Notes: generated by a model not told the origin, from the sequence alone. A stretch of DNA of 64,000 nt from Rhypophila decipiens (GCA_033297075.1 MU858174.1:1-64000), one strand, 5' to 3'; positions 1 through 11,066 are shown, numbered from the stretch's first letter. A program made the numbers and translations.

Positions 1-168
1 CGCTTTGTAGGATGCGAACGAGGCCGACGAGGGCAAAATGCAAGCGCAATGAGCATAACGGCCTTGTGGGGCGTCTTGAGTCGGGATAAACGTCCTTTTC
101 TTTGTGGGAACATCGTAAATGTAGATGTCTGACATGACGGTGACTTCGGGTTGCTGGTCTTGCGCCAT
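1..168 (-). CDS. Partial kelch-like protein, 5' end only
   Basis: The reverse strand is open from an ATG at 166-168 to the window edge, giving at least 56 residues. After a short leader the translation has DIYIYDV, then GRYAHCA, a spacing typical of one blade of fungal kelch-repeat proteins. The gene runs off the left edge, so the repeat count cannot be judged. The ATG may be an internal methionine, with earlier exons between 169 and about 400. It would be divergent from the RBR gene that starts at 471. The assignment rests on one blade and is tentative. Confidence 0.4.
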   Translation of the reverse strand, partial: MAQDQQPEVTVMSDIYIYDVPTKKRTFIPTQDAPQGRYAHCACILPSSASFASYKA

Positions 169-470
169 GTTTCCTTTCTGATTCGGGGTCCGCAGGTTTG
201 AGGGGTATTTGCCCTAAATCACAGGAGCGCAGTGAGTATTATCCGCTCATGTTTGCATCTGTGTGTTCCATCAAACTAAGGCTGTCCGTTTGCTGATCAA
301 TGCAGGGTCAAAACTTCTGCGGTTCCACTAACGACTAACCGCCAAACCTCAAAATTACAAGGCCACTCAAACAATCCTTCCAACTCTTCCGGCATCCCAC
401 GTCGTCATTATCTCTGCTTGCACAAAATCCCTTCCGACAACTGGCCATTGCTTACCTTCAGATCGCCAGC

Positions 471-1856
471 ATGGATCTCTCCGATCTCGACCCAGAGTCT
501 CGTGGTCTCATACTCGAGCTCTACTTTGAGGACCTGCAAGCCGTCTCTAGCACCGGCATCGGCACCGGAACCGACATCGGCAAAGGAAAGGGCAAAGTCC
601 TCGATGATGAAACCAAGTCAGACTTCGAACTGGCACTCAGATTTCACCAACATGAGCTGGCAACTGCAGTGCAAGTCGCTGCCGACGACCACTTTGCCCG
701 ATCCGTCGATGAAAGCCCGGAGGGTACTCAAGCGCCCACCACCGCAAACGCCGGACCGGAGTCACTCGAGAGATGGAAGAGACTTGAAGAGCTTGGGAGG
801 ACTTCATTGATGCTTACCAAACTTCCGGGCAATTCGATTCAATGTGAAGACGACGACTACGATGACGATGACCTCCCCAAAGCCGAATCGTCGTCCTGGG
901 GAGCAAGCCGCAACACAGCGGACAATAAAGACCCGTGCATGAAGATCTGTGCTTCTTGTGGCGACAAAAATCGGTTCTTCGATATGGTAGAGTGCCCTTG
1001 CTCGCACAGCTACTGCCGCGACTGTATCCATCATCTTTACCAAACGTCCCTCTCCGACGAGACATTGTTTCCCCCCCGGTGCTGCAGAGAACCCATCCCG
1101 ATCACCAGAACGCTAGGTTTCCTTGAAAAGGAAACCGTAAAGCAATATAACGCTAAGCTCATCGAGTTTGGTACTCCGAACCGTACCTACTGTCACAAAG
1201 GGTCATGTTCGGCCTTTGTACCCCGAGAGCTGGTCACCGACGACGTGGCAACATGTCCGGATTGCGCGAGCAAAACCTGTACCGTTTGCAAGGCTGCCGC
1301 CCACCCCGGCAGCGACTGCCCTGCGGACGAAGGTATCCAGCAAGTTCTTGAACTCGGTAGAACAGAAGGTTGGCAGCGCTGCTACTCTTGCCGCAATCTT
1401 GTTGACTTGAACCTTGGCTGCAACCACATCAGTAAGTGCTCGCGAACTGGAAACCCAGTGACCTTCTTCATGACATCAAATATCAATGCTGATATATGAC
1501 CGTCATTTCTTTTAGCTTGTCGTTGCCGGGCCCAGTTCTGCTATCTATGCGGCGAGAGATGGAAGACATGCAACTGTGCGCAATGGCAGGAGGAGCGCCT
1601 CGTCGCCAGAGCCAACGAGATTGTTGACCGGAATCCAGAGGCTCGGGTCCTGCCGGTCCCACAGCGACAGCAGCTCGTCCAAGCTGCGAGACAGAATCTC
1701 CTGGACCGTCACGAATGCGATCACCCCGGCCGCTTCAGACGACTAGGTGGGCGTCATACATGTGAGATGTGTGGAGGCTCGCATAAGAAATACATTCTGG
1801 AATGCAGACGCTGTGGAGTTTTGGCTTGCCAGTTCTGCCGTAATCATCGGGTCTGA
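471..1856 (+). CDS. RBR-type E3 ubiquitin ligase, tandem copy 1 (join 471..1431, 1516..1856)
   Basis: Predicted 433-residue RING-between-RING E3 ligase, a class that passes ubiquitin through a thioester on a RING2 cysteine. Residues 1-80 are a charged helical region like that of other fungal RBR proteins (PESR..ILELY, SDFE.AL). RING1 spans about C160-C205 (CASCG, CSHSYCRDC), the IBR about 241-283, and RING2 starts at C304. The motif GCNHI puts the presumed catalytic cysteine at C317. A C-terminal Cys ribbon (CEMCGGSHKKYILECRRC) follows. The intron 1432..1515 (GTAAGT, TTTTAG) is phase 1 and splits GCNHI from TCRC. Splicing restores the RING2 zinc ligands, which the unspliced frame loses. It is the first of three tandem paralogs. 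Start chosen by alignment with copies 2 and 3. Confidence 0.88.
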
Positions 1857-3002
1857 GGACGACGGGGTATAGCATACCGTTGCAATTGTATGATTGCCTA
1901 CTGAAGCGAGTTCCTGATAGGTACCTACAAGCTGCGTAGTGGATAGTGTCAGTCACACTAGGTACCAAACTCTTGTCGTCAACTTTGCCATATATGTATG
2001 TGTACAGATGAAGCGTGAACTCCCCAATCTTGGTGTTATAAACATAGAACCTCCTCAGGTACCGTCAGCCAATTACCCCATCCGGTAAGGAGGAAAGGGG
2101 AGATATTTCTGTGGATGAATATTTACGCACGTACCTCGGCAAAGTGAATCAGGGTTATCATCGGCGTTCAGAACGCGGGTCCTACCCTTTCCCTCTCTCA
2201 GCATCTTGATTCTCATGACAAGGCCTATGACATTGTCCCACACGCTTCGTGCTCATTAGTAGTTCAAAGGTTTGTCCATAAGTCGATCACTGCCATGTAT
2301 CTACTCTATCCTAGAAGACCAGACGGGCAGTCCTATTAGACTACCTCTTTTCGTAGCGGGCGAGAAACAATCTGATTACAGACCTGCTTGGAGGGAGGGG
2401 ATTGCCGGTCTCCTATCTGTCTTGTCCTCCTCGTTGGATGCTCAAGTTATCTTTTTGCAATATTTCATAATGACAACAAGTAAAGATGAACAGTTTTTGT
2501 CCTTCTGTCCAGAGCCACTCCAGCAGGAAGCAAAGTATGGTTGACCCTGCGTTTGCAAAATGTGAATGTGGGGCCTGTAGGCCTCACCACAGATGTCTTG
2601 TTTGTTGGCGTCCCTTCCCTCGAGTCACAACGACACAAAGGGGCCTCCCGTTGCTTTTTTCCATGCGGGCCCTTCTCATGAGATGCACGCCTTTTCGGAT
2701 ACGTGCCTTTTGCCTCAAGACACGCTTCTTGAGTCGCGCGTTCCCAACTATTATATACCCTGCCCCAACGCAATTTTTCGCTGTTTGCCTCAGCAATTAT
2801 CCGGATACGGCTTTTCCGCCGCAGCCACCCGGAGCTGCTTTTCCAGCAACTTTGCTACGTAATGCTCCCTACCAACTTGGTAAGTTGTCTCTCGCCCATC
2901 ATGTTCATTTTTTCTCTCTTATCTACTATTTTTTACCTTCTTTCCCTCCTTTCGTTACGCTTTTACAACATTTGGTTTTATCCCGGGGATATTTCTCGCA
3001 GG
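1857..3002. other. Intergenic between RBR copies 1 and 2, with a probable 5' leader intron
   Basis: No convincing gene. A GTAAGT donor at 2880 and a TCTCGCAG acceptor ending at 3001 suggest a 122-bp leader intron that would place the copy 2 ATG two bases after the splice. The stretch 2342-2369 closely resembles 4204-4233 downstream of copy 2, as expected if the duplicated unit included 3' flank. Confidence 0.4.
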
Positions 3003-4054
3003 ATGGATCTTTCTGACATTGAACCAGAGTCTCGTGCTCTCATCTTGGAGCTGTATATCGCAGATCTAAAGGCGGCGGAAAGTTCTGGCAAAGGAAAGTC
3101 CCGCGCTGATGACACTCAATCCGACTTCGAAACCGCCTTGGATGCCCAAAGAGACGAACTGGCAACTGCTGTTCAAGTGGCTGCGGATGAATATCTCGCC
3201 CGCCTCACCGAGGACCTTGATAACGACGAACTCACCGCCGCAAACTCAACAGAGGAGGAATGGACAAGAGTTAAGGAGCTTGGCAACACATTCCTGGGGC
3301 CTGGGGACGAACATGAATCGGCCGGACTTGGATCATCGTCCGGGCCAGCCCCGCGCCGACGCTCGACCAACGGAGGCACCGGCCCGTCCAGAAGGACATG
3401 TACAGCCTGCGGCAACGACCATCACTTTCTCTACATGGTCCAGTTCCCGTGTTCCCACAGCTACTGCAGGGAATGCGCCAAGAAACATTGTCAAGCGGCA
3501 CTCGGTGACGACACCTTGTTTCCGCCACGATGCTGCAATCAGCCCATCCGTTTCGACTTGATGAGACGATACCTTGACCAAGACACGTTGGACAAAATTG
3601 AAGCCAAGCGCATCGAGTTGAGCACCCCCAACAAGGTATACTGCCACAAAGCCTCATGCTCCACCTTCGTGCCAGCTCAACGGATCATCAATGGCGTGGC
3701 CACGTGCCCCACGTGTTCAAGCAAGACCTGCACCATATGCAAATCCGCTTCCCACCCGGGCAAGGACTGCCCAGCGGACGAAGGGGTCAAACAGGTCCTC
3801 AACCTTGGAAGAGTACAGGGCTGGCAGCGTTGTTACAAATGCCGTGAGCTCGTCGAGCTAACCCAGGGCTGCAATCATATGAGTAAGTCAAGTCCCAGTT
3901 TCTGTTGTCTCGCAGAATATACTAACAGTTTTCAGTTTGTAGATGTGGAGCTCAGTTCTGCTATGTGTGTGGCGGGAAATGGAAATCATGCCTTTGCGCC
4001 CAGTTCCAGGAAGACTATCTCATTACCAGAGCCAACACAAGACTGGACCGGTAG
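3003..4054 (+). CDS. RBR-type E3 ubiquitin ligase, tandem copy 2, short C terminus (join 3003..3882, 3936..4054)
   Basis: Predicted 332-residue RBR E3 ligase. It has the same helical N terminus as copy 1, RING1 at about 133-178, IBR at about 214-256, and RING2 with GCNHM (presumed catalytic C290). The 53-bp intron 3883..3935 (GTAAGT, ACTAAC branch site, TTTTCAG) lies at exactly the same codon and phase as in copy 1. Splicing gives ICRCGAQFCYVCGGKWKSC, completing RING2. The frame stops soon after, at 4052, so the C-terminal Cys ribbon of copies 1 and 3 is absent. Sequence after the stop shows no clear remnant of it. The core catalytic module is complete, so this may be a functional shorter form. 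An upstream in-frame extension to 2862 is unlikely to be translated because family alignment starts at 3003. Confidence 0.85.
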
Positions 4055-5103
4055 TTCGGGATGCCGACTGCGAGATACTGTTCCCATTTCACTGGCTATA
4101 CCATCATCAATCGGATAAAAAGAACATCAAAATGCGGTTTCAATGTCTTATAGATCGTTATAGCTAGCTGCCAAATAGAAAAGTCGCTGATAACCTTTTT
4201 TTCGTACGCCTCTTTCGTAACGGGATAGAAACAGCTTGCCTAGTCACGATACTAACACTCTACATTTCCACTCCATCTCTGCACCTTTGTGACACAAAGG
4301 TACACTGACCTTACCTGAACTCTCCTTATCAACTTGCCTCGTCAAAGTCCGTACCAGACAGGTTAACTCTCTGATTTCTGAACACGAGACAGGATTTCCC
4401 AGAATCCCAGTCAAGTCAAGTTGCCTAGGTATCTTATCTATTGCATGAGATTTGGCACAAAGCGCCATAAGCAGAGTGGTAACAATTCTCATGTGACAGT
4501 ACCTTACCGTACAATAGAATTATGGAAACTGAGGCTTTCCGTCGTATGGGAAGAGTGTGACAAAACGGTAGAGATCAATAAACCCCGTCTGGTATCAGTG
4601 AGATTGAGGATACCCAGAAGCTTTCTGCTACCACTTTCTTCTGATATCGGACTAGGTACCGGTACGACGTTTTACAAAATTGGACAGATGCATAGATGAG
4701 TTTGGATATTTCAAGTTAGGTTGAATTCTGCTGAAATACCATCAGCACAACGGCCTCCCTTCCCATGAGACGGTGTCTTGCAGCATCAAAGGACTAAATA
4801 GGTGCTTCGTCGCAAGGGAAGAGTGTTACAATACGGTAGAGACCGATGGAGCTTGCAATGGCCATGGTCTGGTAGCTTTTGGCCCGTGTGTATTCCATCC
4901 CATAGCTCCTGTCCGTCCACCCTTCAGTGGGGTGACTGCCAGTCCTGCTCTTATTTCCCCCACCCACAAAACCACAAAATTTCCAATCCTGCCCCTGAAT
5001 TTTCTACAACTCGTTCATCATCCTCAACTCGTTTTTGCTTTCCCCTTTAGCCAAGTCCTTCCTAATATTTTGCTTAGTCGGTGTTTACTTGCAAATAATC
5101 ACA
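4055..5103. other. Intergenic between RBR copies 2 and 3, with an internal direct repeat
   Basis: No gene seen. A roughly 35-bp block containing GGGAAGAGTGT and ACGGTAGAGA occurs near 4541-4576 and again near 4808-4844, about 267 bp apart with a few mismatches. The block at 4204-4233 matches 2342-2369. Pyrimidine-rich sequence before 5104 fits a transcript leader. Confidence 0.5.
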
Positions 5104-6728
5104 ATGGATTACTCTCACCTCGACCCCGAGTCTCGCGCCCTCGTCTTCGACCTCCAGCTTGAGGATCTAACGGCACCGCCCAGCCCAGTTGAAAACAAAG
5201 GAAAAGGCAAGCTAGTCGAGGATGCCACTGCCTCCGACTTTGAACTGGCCCTGAGACTGCAAAATCTCGAAGTGGTGAATGCAGCTCAAGTGGATGTCGA
5301 CGACCAAGTTGCCCGCGCGGTAAACGAACATCCAGAAGCCGACGACGCCGCTGCCCAGAACGGTGAACCCAACTTTTGGGTGGAGCCTGGTTTGCTGGAA
5401 AGATGGAAGAGGTTTGAGGACCTCAAAAAAGCCCCCTTTCCGCCCACCGACACTGCTGCCAACCTTCTCGAATTCGAAGACCATGAGGAAGACTTGCACG
5501 AAGCTGAGTCCTCATCCGGGGCAGCCGCCAGCGAGGAGACAAATGACAACGGTTCGCCAAAGGTCAGCTGCCTGGCCTGTACCGAAGGGCACCCAGCTGT
5601 CGAGGCGGCGGAGTGCCCATGCACTCACACCTTTTGCCGAGAGTGCCTTCAAGGCCTGTTCAAAGCAGCACTCTCCGACGAGTCGCTCTTTCCGCCGCAA
5701 TGTTGCCAACAACAGATCCCGGTTGAAGGAGTAAAGCATCTCCTCGGGCCAGCCGCAGTCAATGCATACGAGGCAAAGCGAATTGAGTTTGGCACCCCGG
5801 CCCCCAACCGCACGTACTGCTACGGGTGCTCCGCCTTCATCACCGTCGACCTGGTCCAAGTCACCGACGACGTGGCCACATGCCCCAAGTGCTCCCGCAA
5901 GACCTGCCGGCGTTGCAAAGCAGCGAACCATCCTGGCGAGTGTCCGACCGACGAAGGGCTGCAGCAAGTCCTTGAGCTGGGCCAGACGGAAGGATGGCAA
6001 AGGTGCTCTTCGTGCGGCTTGATGGTCGAGCTCCAAATCGGCTGCAACCACATGAGTAAGTTGAGCAGTTTCTATTCATTCCGCAGACATGATCTATCCA
6101 TTGCCCGAATGGAACCTACCATCATCTATACAAAGTCTGAATAGAGCGTCTGCTAACCACCACGGCCAAAACTACCACAGCCTGCCTATGCGGAGCCCAC
6201 TTCTGCTATCTCTGCGGCGAGAAATGGAAGACCTGCCTCTGCCCCCAGTGGCAAGAGAATCGGCTACTCGCAAGACTCCCCCCTCTAAACGACGACGAGC
6301 AGCAGGACCAGGCGGGAAATCCATACCGCCCAATAAGACCTTACATGGAACTTCAGGAAGCGATTCCGCCACCGCCACCGCGACTGGCGGAAAGACGCCG
6401 GTCCCTGGCCGGTCTGGCGGCCATCGAGTTGCATCCGCCCAGGGAGATGCACCAGCCCAGATGTGACCATGGCATCGCGCAACGACGGAGAGGGCCGCAT
6501 ATGTGCGGCGCATGTTTTCGGCGCAAGGCGCACTTTATCATGGAGTGCGTAGACTGCGGGGTTCAGATTTGTAGGGACTGTCAATGGCTTAGTGTGAATG
6601 CTCCTCAGCTTCTCGGTCGAGACGTTCAAGGGCCCCGGGCTGGACGTCGAAGGAATCCGCCTCGTCCTCGTCATCCGTGGCGTGGTGAGGACCCACTGGC
6701 AAATTATTTAGGTCACGGTTATTGGTAG
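5104..6728 (+). CDS. RBR-type E3 ubiquitin ligase, tandem copy 3 (join 5104..6055, 6181..6728)
   Basis: Predicted 499-residue RBR E3 ligase, the longest of the three. The N terminus matches the others (LDPESRALVFDLQLEDL). RING1 is at about 156-201, IBR at about 239-280, and RING2 has GCNHM with presumed catalytic C314. The 125-bp intron 6056..6180 (GTAAGT, GCTAAC, CCACAG) sits at the conserved phase 1 position. Exon 2 completes RING2 (TCLCGAHFCYLCGEKWKTC), then has a Pro/Arg-rich linker, a Cys ribbon (CGACFRRKAHFIMECVDCG, ICRDC) and an Arg/Pro-rich tail not present in copy 1. The longer intron and tail suggest it separated from the other two earlier, or evolved faster. Confidence 0.87.
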
Positions 6729-6952
6729 GCAGGTAGCTACTTGAGAGGATATCAATTGATAGAGAGTCTAAAATACAAATCTCATTTTTTGGGGTCAATT
6801 AGATGTGTGGTACACACGGTGTATGATGGACCGAAACTGTGTTATGAGAAATACTACTTGAAATTTGAAAGTCGACCGGGGGTATTACACTTGACCGCTG
6901 GATGTGTTGCAGGTCTGGCAACTTCCATTTACAAGGGGAGAGTAGCTACTGA

Positions 6953-9052
6953 CTAACATATGCAAAATTCCGTTGTTTCAAACGGCAGGTCCGCAATCTT
7001 GCAGTCATGCAACGTCATTAGCCATTCCTTATCTAGCCCATCGTATGACGGGTCCACCCTCTTCCTTGCCTCGATCAAGCCCTCACCATCCATGAACCCA
7101 TGAAGATAACTTTCGCCAACAAACCTGTACTTTCCCTCGCATTTCCTCTCCACATCAGATTCGCACTCCCGCAACAGCAACGGAACGTCTGCGCCAAGAG
7201 CCAGACAGACGACATCTCCAGCCCTGACACTCAGCGGCGCAAGACCAAGTTTACCACCCTCAGTAGCAAACAAACAAGCCCTCTTGTTGATTTCCATCAT
7301 GTCAGTGACAAGCCTGGTTCTAGTCGTCTCATTCCGAAATGTTCCCATGAAGTGCCCGATGGAATCAGCATCCCATCGTTCACCCACTCGAGCGTATTCA
7401 TCCTCGTCATGGATCTTGATGTCGGCGCACTTGGTCCTGACAGCTGCTATATCTCCCTTTTCACCCGTCGGGAGATATATCATGCCTGTCTCATTCAGCC
7501 GAAGCGTGGGAAACCGCGAGACCACCTCGGCGAGCAGCATCCCCATCATTTCTCTTGGAGCAACTGTTGCGACAACATCGAGACTAATTCCTGTCAGCTT
7601 CAGTACTTGCGGCTCATGTGAGGGCATCATTGGTTGCCGAGAAGTCCCAGTAGAGCCAGGTATGTACACAGTCTTGTTCGTGGCTAGGTAGACGTTGGGC
7701 GTTGAGAACCAGCGGTGGTTGCTCATCTCTCGCCAGTCCGGGACCCAAGACGGCAGGCAGGTCCCTTTTGCGAAGGCGTCTTGCTGGGTCTGATTGTCAC
7801 CACACTTGCTCCACCAAGAATCAGGGTCCACCAGTCCTAGAGCCGTCAGCCGCCCAGTTTTCAGAATTTCCCGTACGACTACTTGCCCAAAGACCTGACT
7901 GACAGGCCTGCTATAATCGACCTTGATTGGGTCACGCCCAGCCACTCCATCAACACCCCGAACATCCTCATAAGTGTCCAGGACTCCCAGCAAGCCATAC
8001 ACCATATCCACACCCAGTTTGCAATCTGAACCTCTCAGGAACATCAACAAGGCCACTGCATCCAGCGTGACCCATCCCGCCTCACGGCCCGCAACCCTGA
8101 TCATCTGAGGCAGCTTAGGTTTGCCAAGCCACCTTCCGAAGTCGGTCCCTCCTTTCCTGACAAGCAGAATCGCGATATTTATTACGTTCTCCATTACTTC
8201 CCCGGGGACTGCTGCCTCTCCCAACAGGAACCACCTAGCCCGCGCAAGAAAGCTCTCCTGGAATGTCCATACTCGCCTAAACCACGGGAGCTCTAAAAGC
8301 TGATTCAAAGCTTCATACATGGACTCGTCCGGTGGAGCGATATTGAACGCCCTGACGAGGGCGTCGACATTCTTAACATAGTTGACTCCTGGATCCTTCG
8401 CTCCCAGCTGTCGACTAAGCGCAAGGAGCTCATCGGCATCTCGGTGCTCGACCACCCACGCTTTTAGTTCTTGTATCCGGGGATGAACTTGGGTCCAGAG
8501 CATGTCGATACACTCGAGTGCCGACTTCCCGACGCCAGGGGGAAGAACGGATTCAGGGCCGAGGTAGATGACGACAGTGGTTGCGAGGGAATATATCTTT
8601 CCCATCAAAGGAATCTGGGTTTGCTTTTCCGCAGTCGATGTCGGGGAATCGGACTGGTCGATACAGATCGCGTCTACCCACTGGAGCCATTTCGTGGGCG
8701 CTTTCGCTGTGTCGATACTCGATTCTTGGGGAGGAACTAATGCTTTTCGGATGCAGCGCAAGGCCAGAGATAGATTTCTGCTGATCCTAACTCCCCGGTC
8801 GATCTGTTCCTGTTCTTGCGCTAGGGCGCCAGAATCGTTGGCGGCGGAAGAGGGAAGAACGGTTATCGTGTCTGGGTCATCTTCCGACCCCCAGACGTAT
8901 GAGAGAGCCGTGTAGGGCGGCCTACTCCAATGGCTCAGGTCGACATGGTGGATTCGGCAGAGCAGCGGGGAGGACTCGTCTTCTGAATGGAGCAGTTCGA
9001 CCAAGCGGATCGTTGTCGGAGTTTCGAGAGCAGTGTATCTGTATGTGGTCAT
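6953..9052 (-). CDS. HET-domain protein (heterokaryon incompatibility)
   Basis: Single-exon gene for a 699-residue protein. The N-terminal HET domain (about 46-240) shows YTALSYVWG at about 47-55, LWVDAICID-type sequence (QWVDAICIDQ, about 124-133), and QIPLMGKIYSLATTVVIYLG. The long C-terminal part has the usual HET-family layout but no recognisable NACHT, WD or other repeat domain. HET domains trigger cell death in vegetative incompatibility. The partner cannot be read from the sequence. It is transcribed towards RBR copy 3; the two genes are convergent, with stops about 225 bp apart. The frame is open throughout, with no sign of decay. Confidence 0.9.
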   Translation of the reverse strand: MTTYRYTALETPTTIRLVELLHSEDESSPLLCRIHHVDLSHWSRPPYTALSYVWGSEDDPDTITVLPSSAANDSGALAQEQEQIDRGVRISRNLSLALRCIRKALVPPQESSIDTAKAPTKWLQWVDAICIDQSDSPTSTAEKQTQIPLMGKIYSLATTVVIYLGPESVLPPGVGKSALECIDMLWTQVHPRIQELKAWVVEHRDADELLALSRQLGAKDPGVNYVKNVDALVRAFNIAPPDESMYEALNQLLELPWFRRVWTFQESFLARARWFLLGEAAVPGEVMENVINIAILLVRKGGTDFGRWLGKPKLPQMIRVAGREAGWVTLDAVALLMFLRGSDCKLGVDMVYGLLGVLDTYEDVRGVDGVAGRDPIKVDYSRPVSQVFGQVVVREILKTGRLTALGLVDPDSWWSKCGDNQTQQDAFAKGTCLPSWVPDWREMSNHRWFSTPNVYLATNKTVYIPGSTGTSRQPMMPSHEPQVLKLTGISLDVVATVAPREMMGMLLAEVVSRFPTLRLNETGMIYLPTGEKGDIAAVRTKCADIKIHDEDEYARVGERWDADSIGHFMGTFRNETTRTRLVTDMMEINKRACLFATEGGKLGLAPLSVRAGDVVCLALGADVPLLLRECESDVERKCEGKYRFVGESYLHGFMDGEGLIEARKRVDPSYDGLDKEWLMTLHDCKIADLPFETTEFCIC

Positions 9053-10048
9053 CGTGCGCGGGTCTGCGAGGGGAGATATCAGGCCGATTTTGTCGCTGGT
9101 TCCACAGTACGTCTCGACACCACAATGGTGCGCTCGATGGAGGTTGAGAAAGGGCTCAATATCCAGATTCCCCGCACCCGCACGGCTTGCTGCCCCACGC
9201 TATTCCCAAAAGGGTAATATGTCATGCGCCTCACAAACTCAGCCACTCGAGAGACCAGACTGGCAGCCCAGCTGAAAGTCGGAGGTCTGTTACTTGGTAC
9301 TAGTACTACCCGGCCAACACTGATGCTTATGTAAGGATCGGAACTTGGTCGAGGTGGCATTGTATGGACTTGTTACGGAGATATTCGACCGCAGCCTTTT
9401 GCGACAGGACTCCAGCCTCGCCATCTTTCGGCAAGTTTTGGTTAATGGAAGGTAAACGACGCGATTCGGAAAACAGTTTGATTCGGTGAGCTTCTAGAGA
9501 TCTTGAATTGTAGGAGCTGGACTGGAGTTGTATCAGCTACGTACCGGAGCCCGCTCCACTAGAGTTACCGCGCCGACACCTCCTCACCCCATCGCATAAA
9601 CCCTGTGGACGAAAAATAAACCATCAAGTTTGCGATCTGTTGTAACAGACGTTACTCACTAGGGGGCGTGTCCCCTGACTGAATCTGGTCTGGCAGTGGC
9701 TGAACGGGAGGGGGTGCCCCTCAGTGCCCTTGACATTTCATCTTCCATGCGGATGGACCTGGTGACTCGTTGTTTTGGGGCTTTGAGTGCTCGGATTGAA
9801 TCTTGTGAGAGAAAAGATGGCCCAAGCTGCCCGCCACACTACTAGGGCTCTCGGGCACCACCTTTTTCTTTCGCCTACAAAACCTCGCCAGCAACCAACC
9901 TCAGACCTGCAAAACCTTTTCCACACACACACACCACAACCATACGAGTCCGCGCAAATCCGTATCGTACACAAGCCTTAAACCTGCACCCAATTCTCTA
10001 TTACCAGCCCTTTACAAACCAACAATCTCGCTTCTAAAATCATCCACG
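9053..10048. other. Intergenic region upstream of the HET gene
   Basis: No convincing coding region. It holds the HET promoter side on the left and a CA-rich leader for the small gene at 10049 on the right (about 9900-10048). Confidence 0.4.
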
Positions 10049-10315
10049 ATGCCTACCTACAGACACCCTAACCCTACCCTTGAGTGGATCTTCGCCAGCA
10101 ATGATTTCGGCTACTCGGTGTCAACTAGAACAAAGATGTTGATTTTCATGGAGTTTCTAGTTGGCGTTGACGTTGTCGCCCACTTCTTAGCCGCCTGGTT
10201 GTTCAGCGACATCTCACTTGCCTTGACCGGATTTGGAGGCGGCGTGGCCCTGTCTCTGATTATTTATTGGCGCACTAGGACTCCAGAGCTACACTGGGCC
10301 CAAGAGGTCTTTTAG
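10049..10315 (+). CDS. Small two-pass membrane protein, unknown
   Basis: An 88-residue frame with a good start context (CCACGATGCC) after a long pyrimidine- and CA-rich leader typical of fungal transcripts. Two hydrophobic stretches, at about 30-50 (LIFMEFLVGVDVVAHFLAAW) and 57-75, suggest two membrane passes with a basic loop (YWRTRT) after the second. No family recognised. It could be a truncated or decayed gene, given the debris further right. Confidence 0.45.
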   Translation: MPTYRHPNPTLEWIFASNDFGYSVSTRTKMLIFMEFLVGVDVVAHFLAAWLFSDISLALTGFGGGVALSLIIYWRTRTPELHWAQEVF

Positions 10316-10649
10316 AGGGCAACTCGAGGAATGCAGTGGTACTATCCCCTGGAACCCTCTGACAATTTTGCTCGTTACTAACTGTCACGGTAGTTTCCGG
10401 ATTCAGTTCGACTTGAAAGATGCGACATCGACTCACTGCAGATACCCTAGTCGCAGCGGTCCCCTGCTCCCAGCTTGAAGATTGTAACGCCTCATCTCGA
10501 ATGCCAATTCGGCAAAGCGCGAATGAAACATCTCAACTTCGGCATTGAACTAAAGCGAATCGTCGTTGGCGAGAGTCGATAACAAGTCAGCCTGATAAAT
10601 CACCATCTCTTCCAAGGGGGCGACGCATCGGGGAGCAGCTGAGGTCGAA

Positions 10650-11066
10650 ATGATGACGGATCACGGTCAGGGTCTCTTGGCCAAGATGACAACAGCTTGG
10701 TGGGATTTCAAGAAGCGGCACATCGGTCTAAACTTATCACTCTGGATACAAATAGAGGGTTTTATTTTGCTATTTCTATTACCGCGTAAAATATCTCCCC
10801 CCACGATAACCTCATGGGTGCTTCTTTCTGTCAGTTTGATTGTATCTCGAGACTTGCCTGAACATTTATCTTGGTCGCGTCCTCGTAACCTCGGATATAT
10901 GGCTTAGCTGTGTTTGAAAGCCTATCAGAGTTTCTCTATCGTCCTGATGGGTATTGGCTGCTTGATCGAGTGTTGGGCTGTGCCAGTTCCATCAGGTCAT
11001 TTTGTCCAGCTCTCATTCAAATTCTCACAGAGCTGTTTGTCGAATTTGGACATGAGCCAACTTTGA
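10650..11066 (+). CDS. Possible small membrane protein (join 10650..10841, 10908..11066)
   Basis: The unspliced frame from 10650 ends at the TAG at 10905-10907. Treating 10842..10907 (GTATCT to GGCTTAG, 66 bp) as an intron joins it to a frame ending at 11064-11066. This gives about 116 residues with three hydrophobic segments: LWIQIEGFILLFLLP, SWVLLSVSLI continuing across the splice, and SIVLMGIGCLIECWAV. The hydrophobic run carried across the junction is the main argument. The donor is not ideal and the product is unknown. It may be a decayed relative of the 10049 gene, although no clear sequence match was seen. Confidence 0.28.

Noticed and set aside
418..810. 130-codon plus-strand frame overlapping RBR copy 1
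   Set aside because: Out-of-frame shadow of the RBR N terminus; the RBR frame has domain support.
2862..3002. In-frame upstream extension of RBR copy 2
   Set aside because: Family alignment begins at 3003 and the extension overlaps a likely leader intron.
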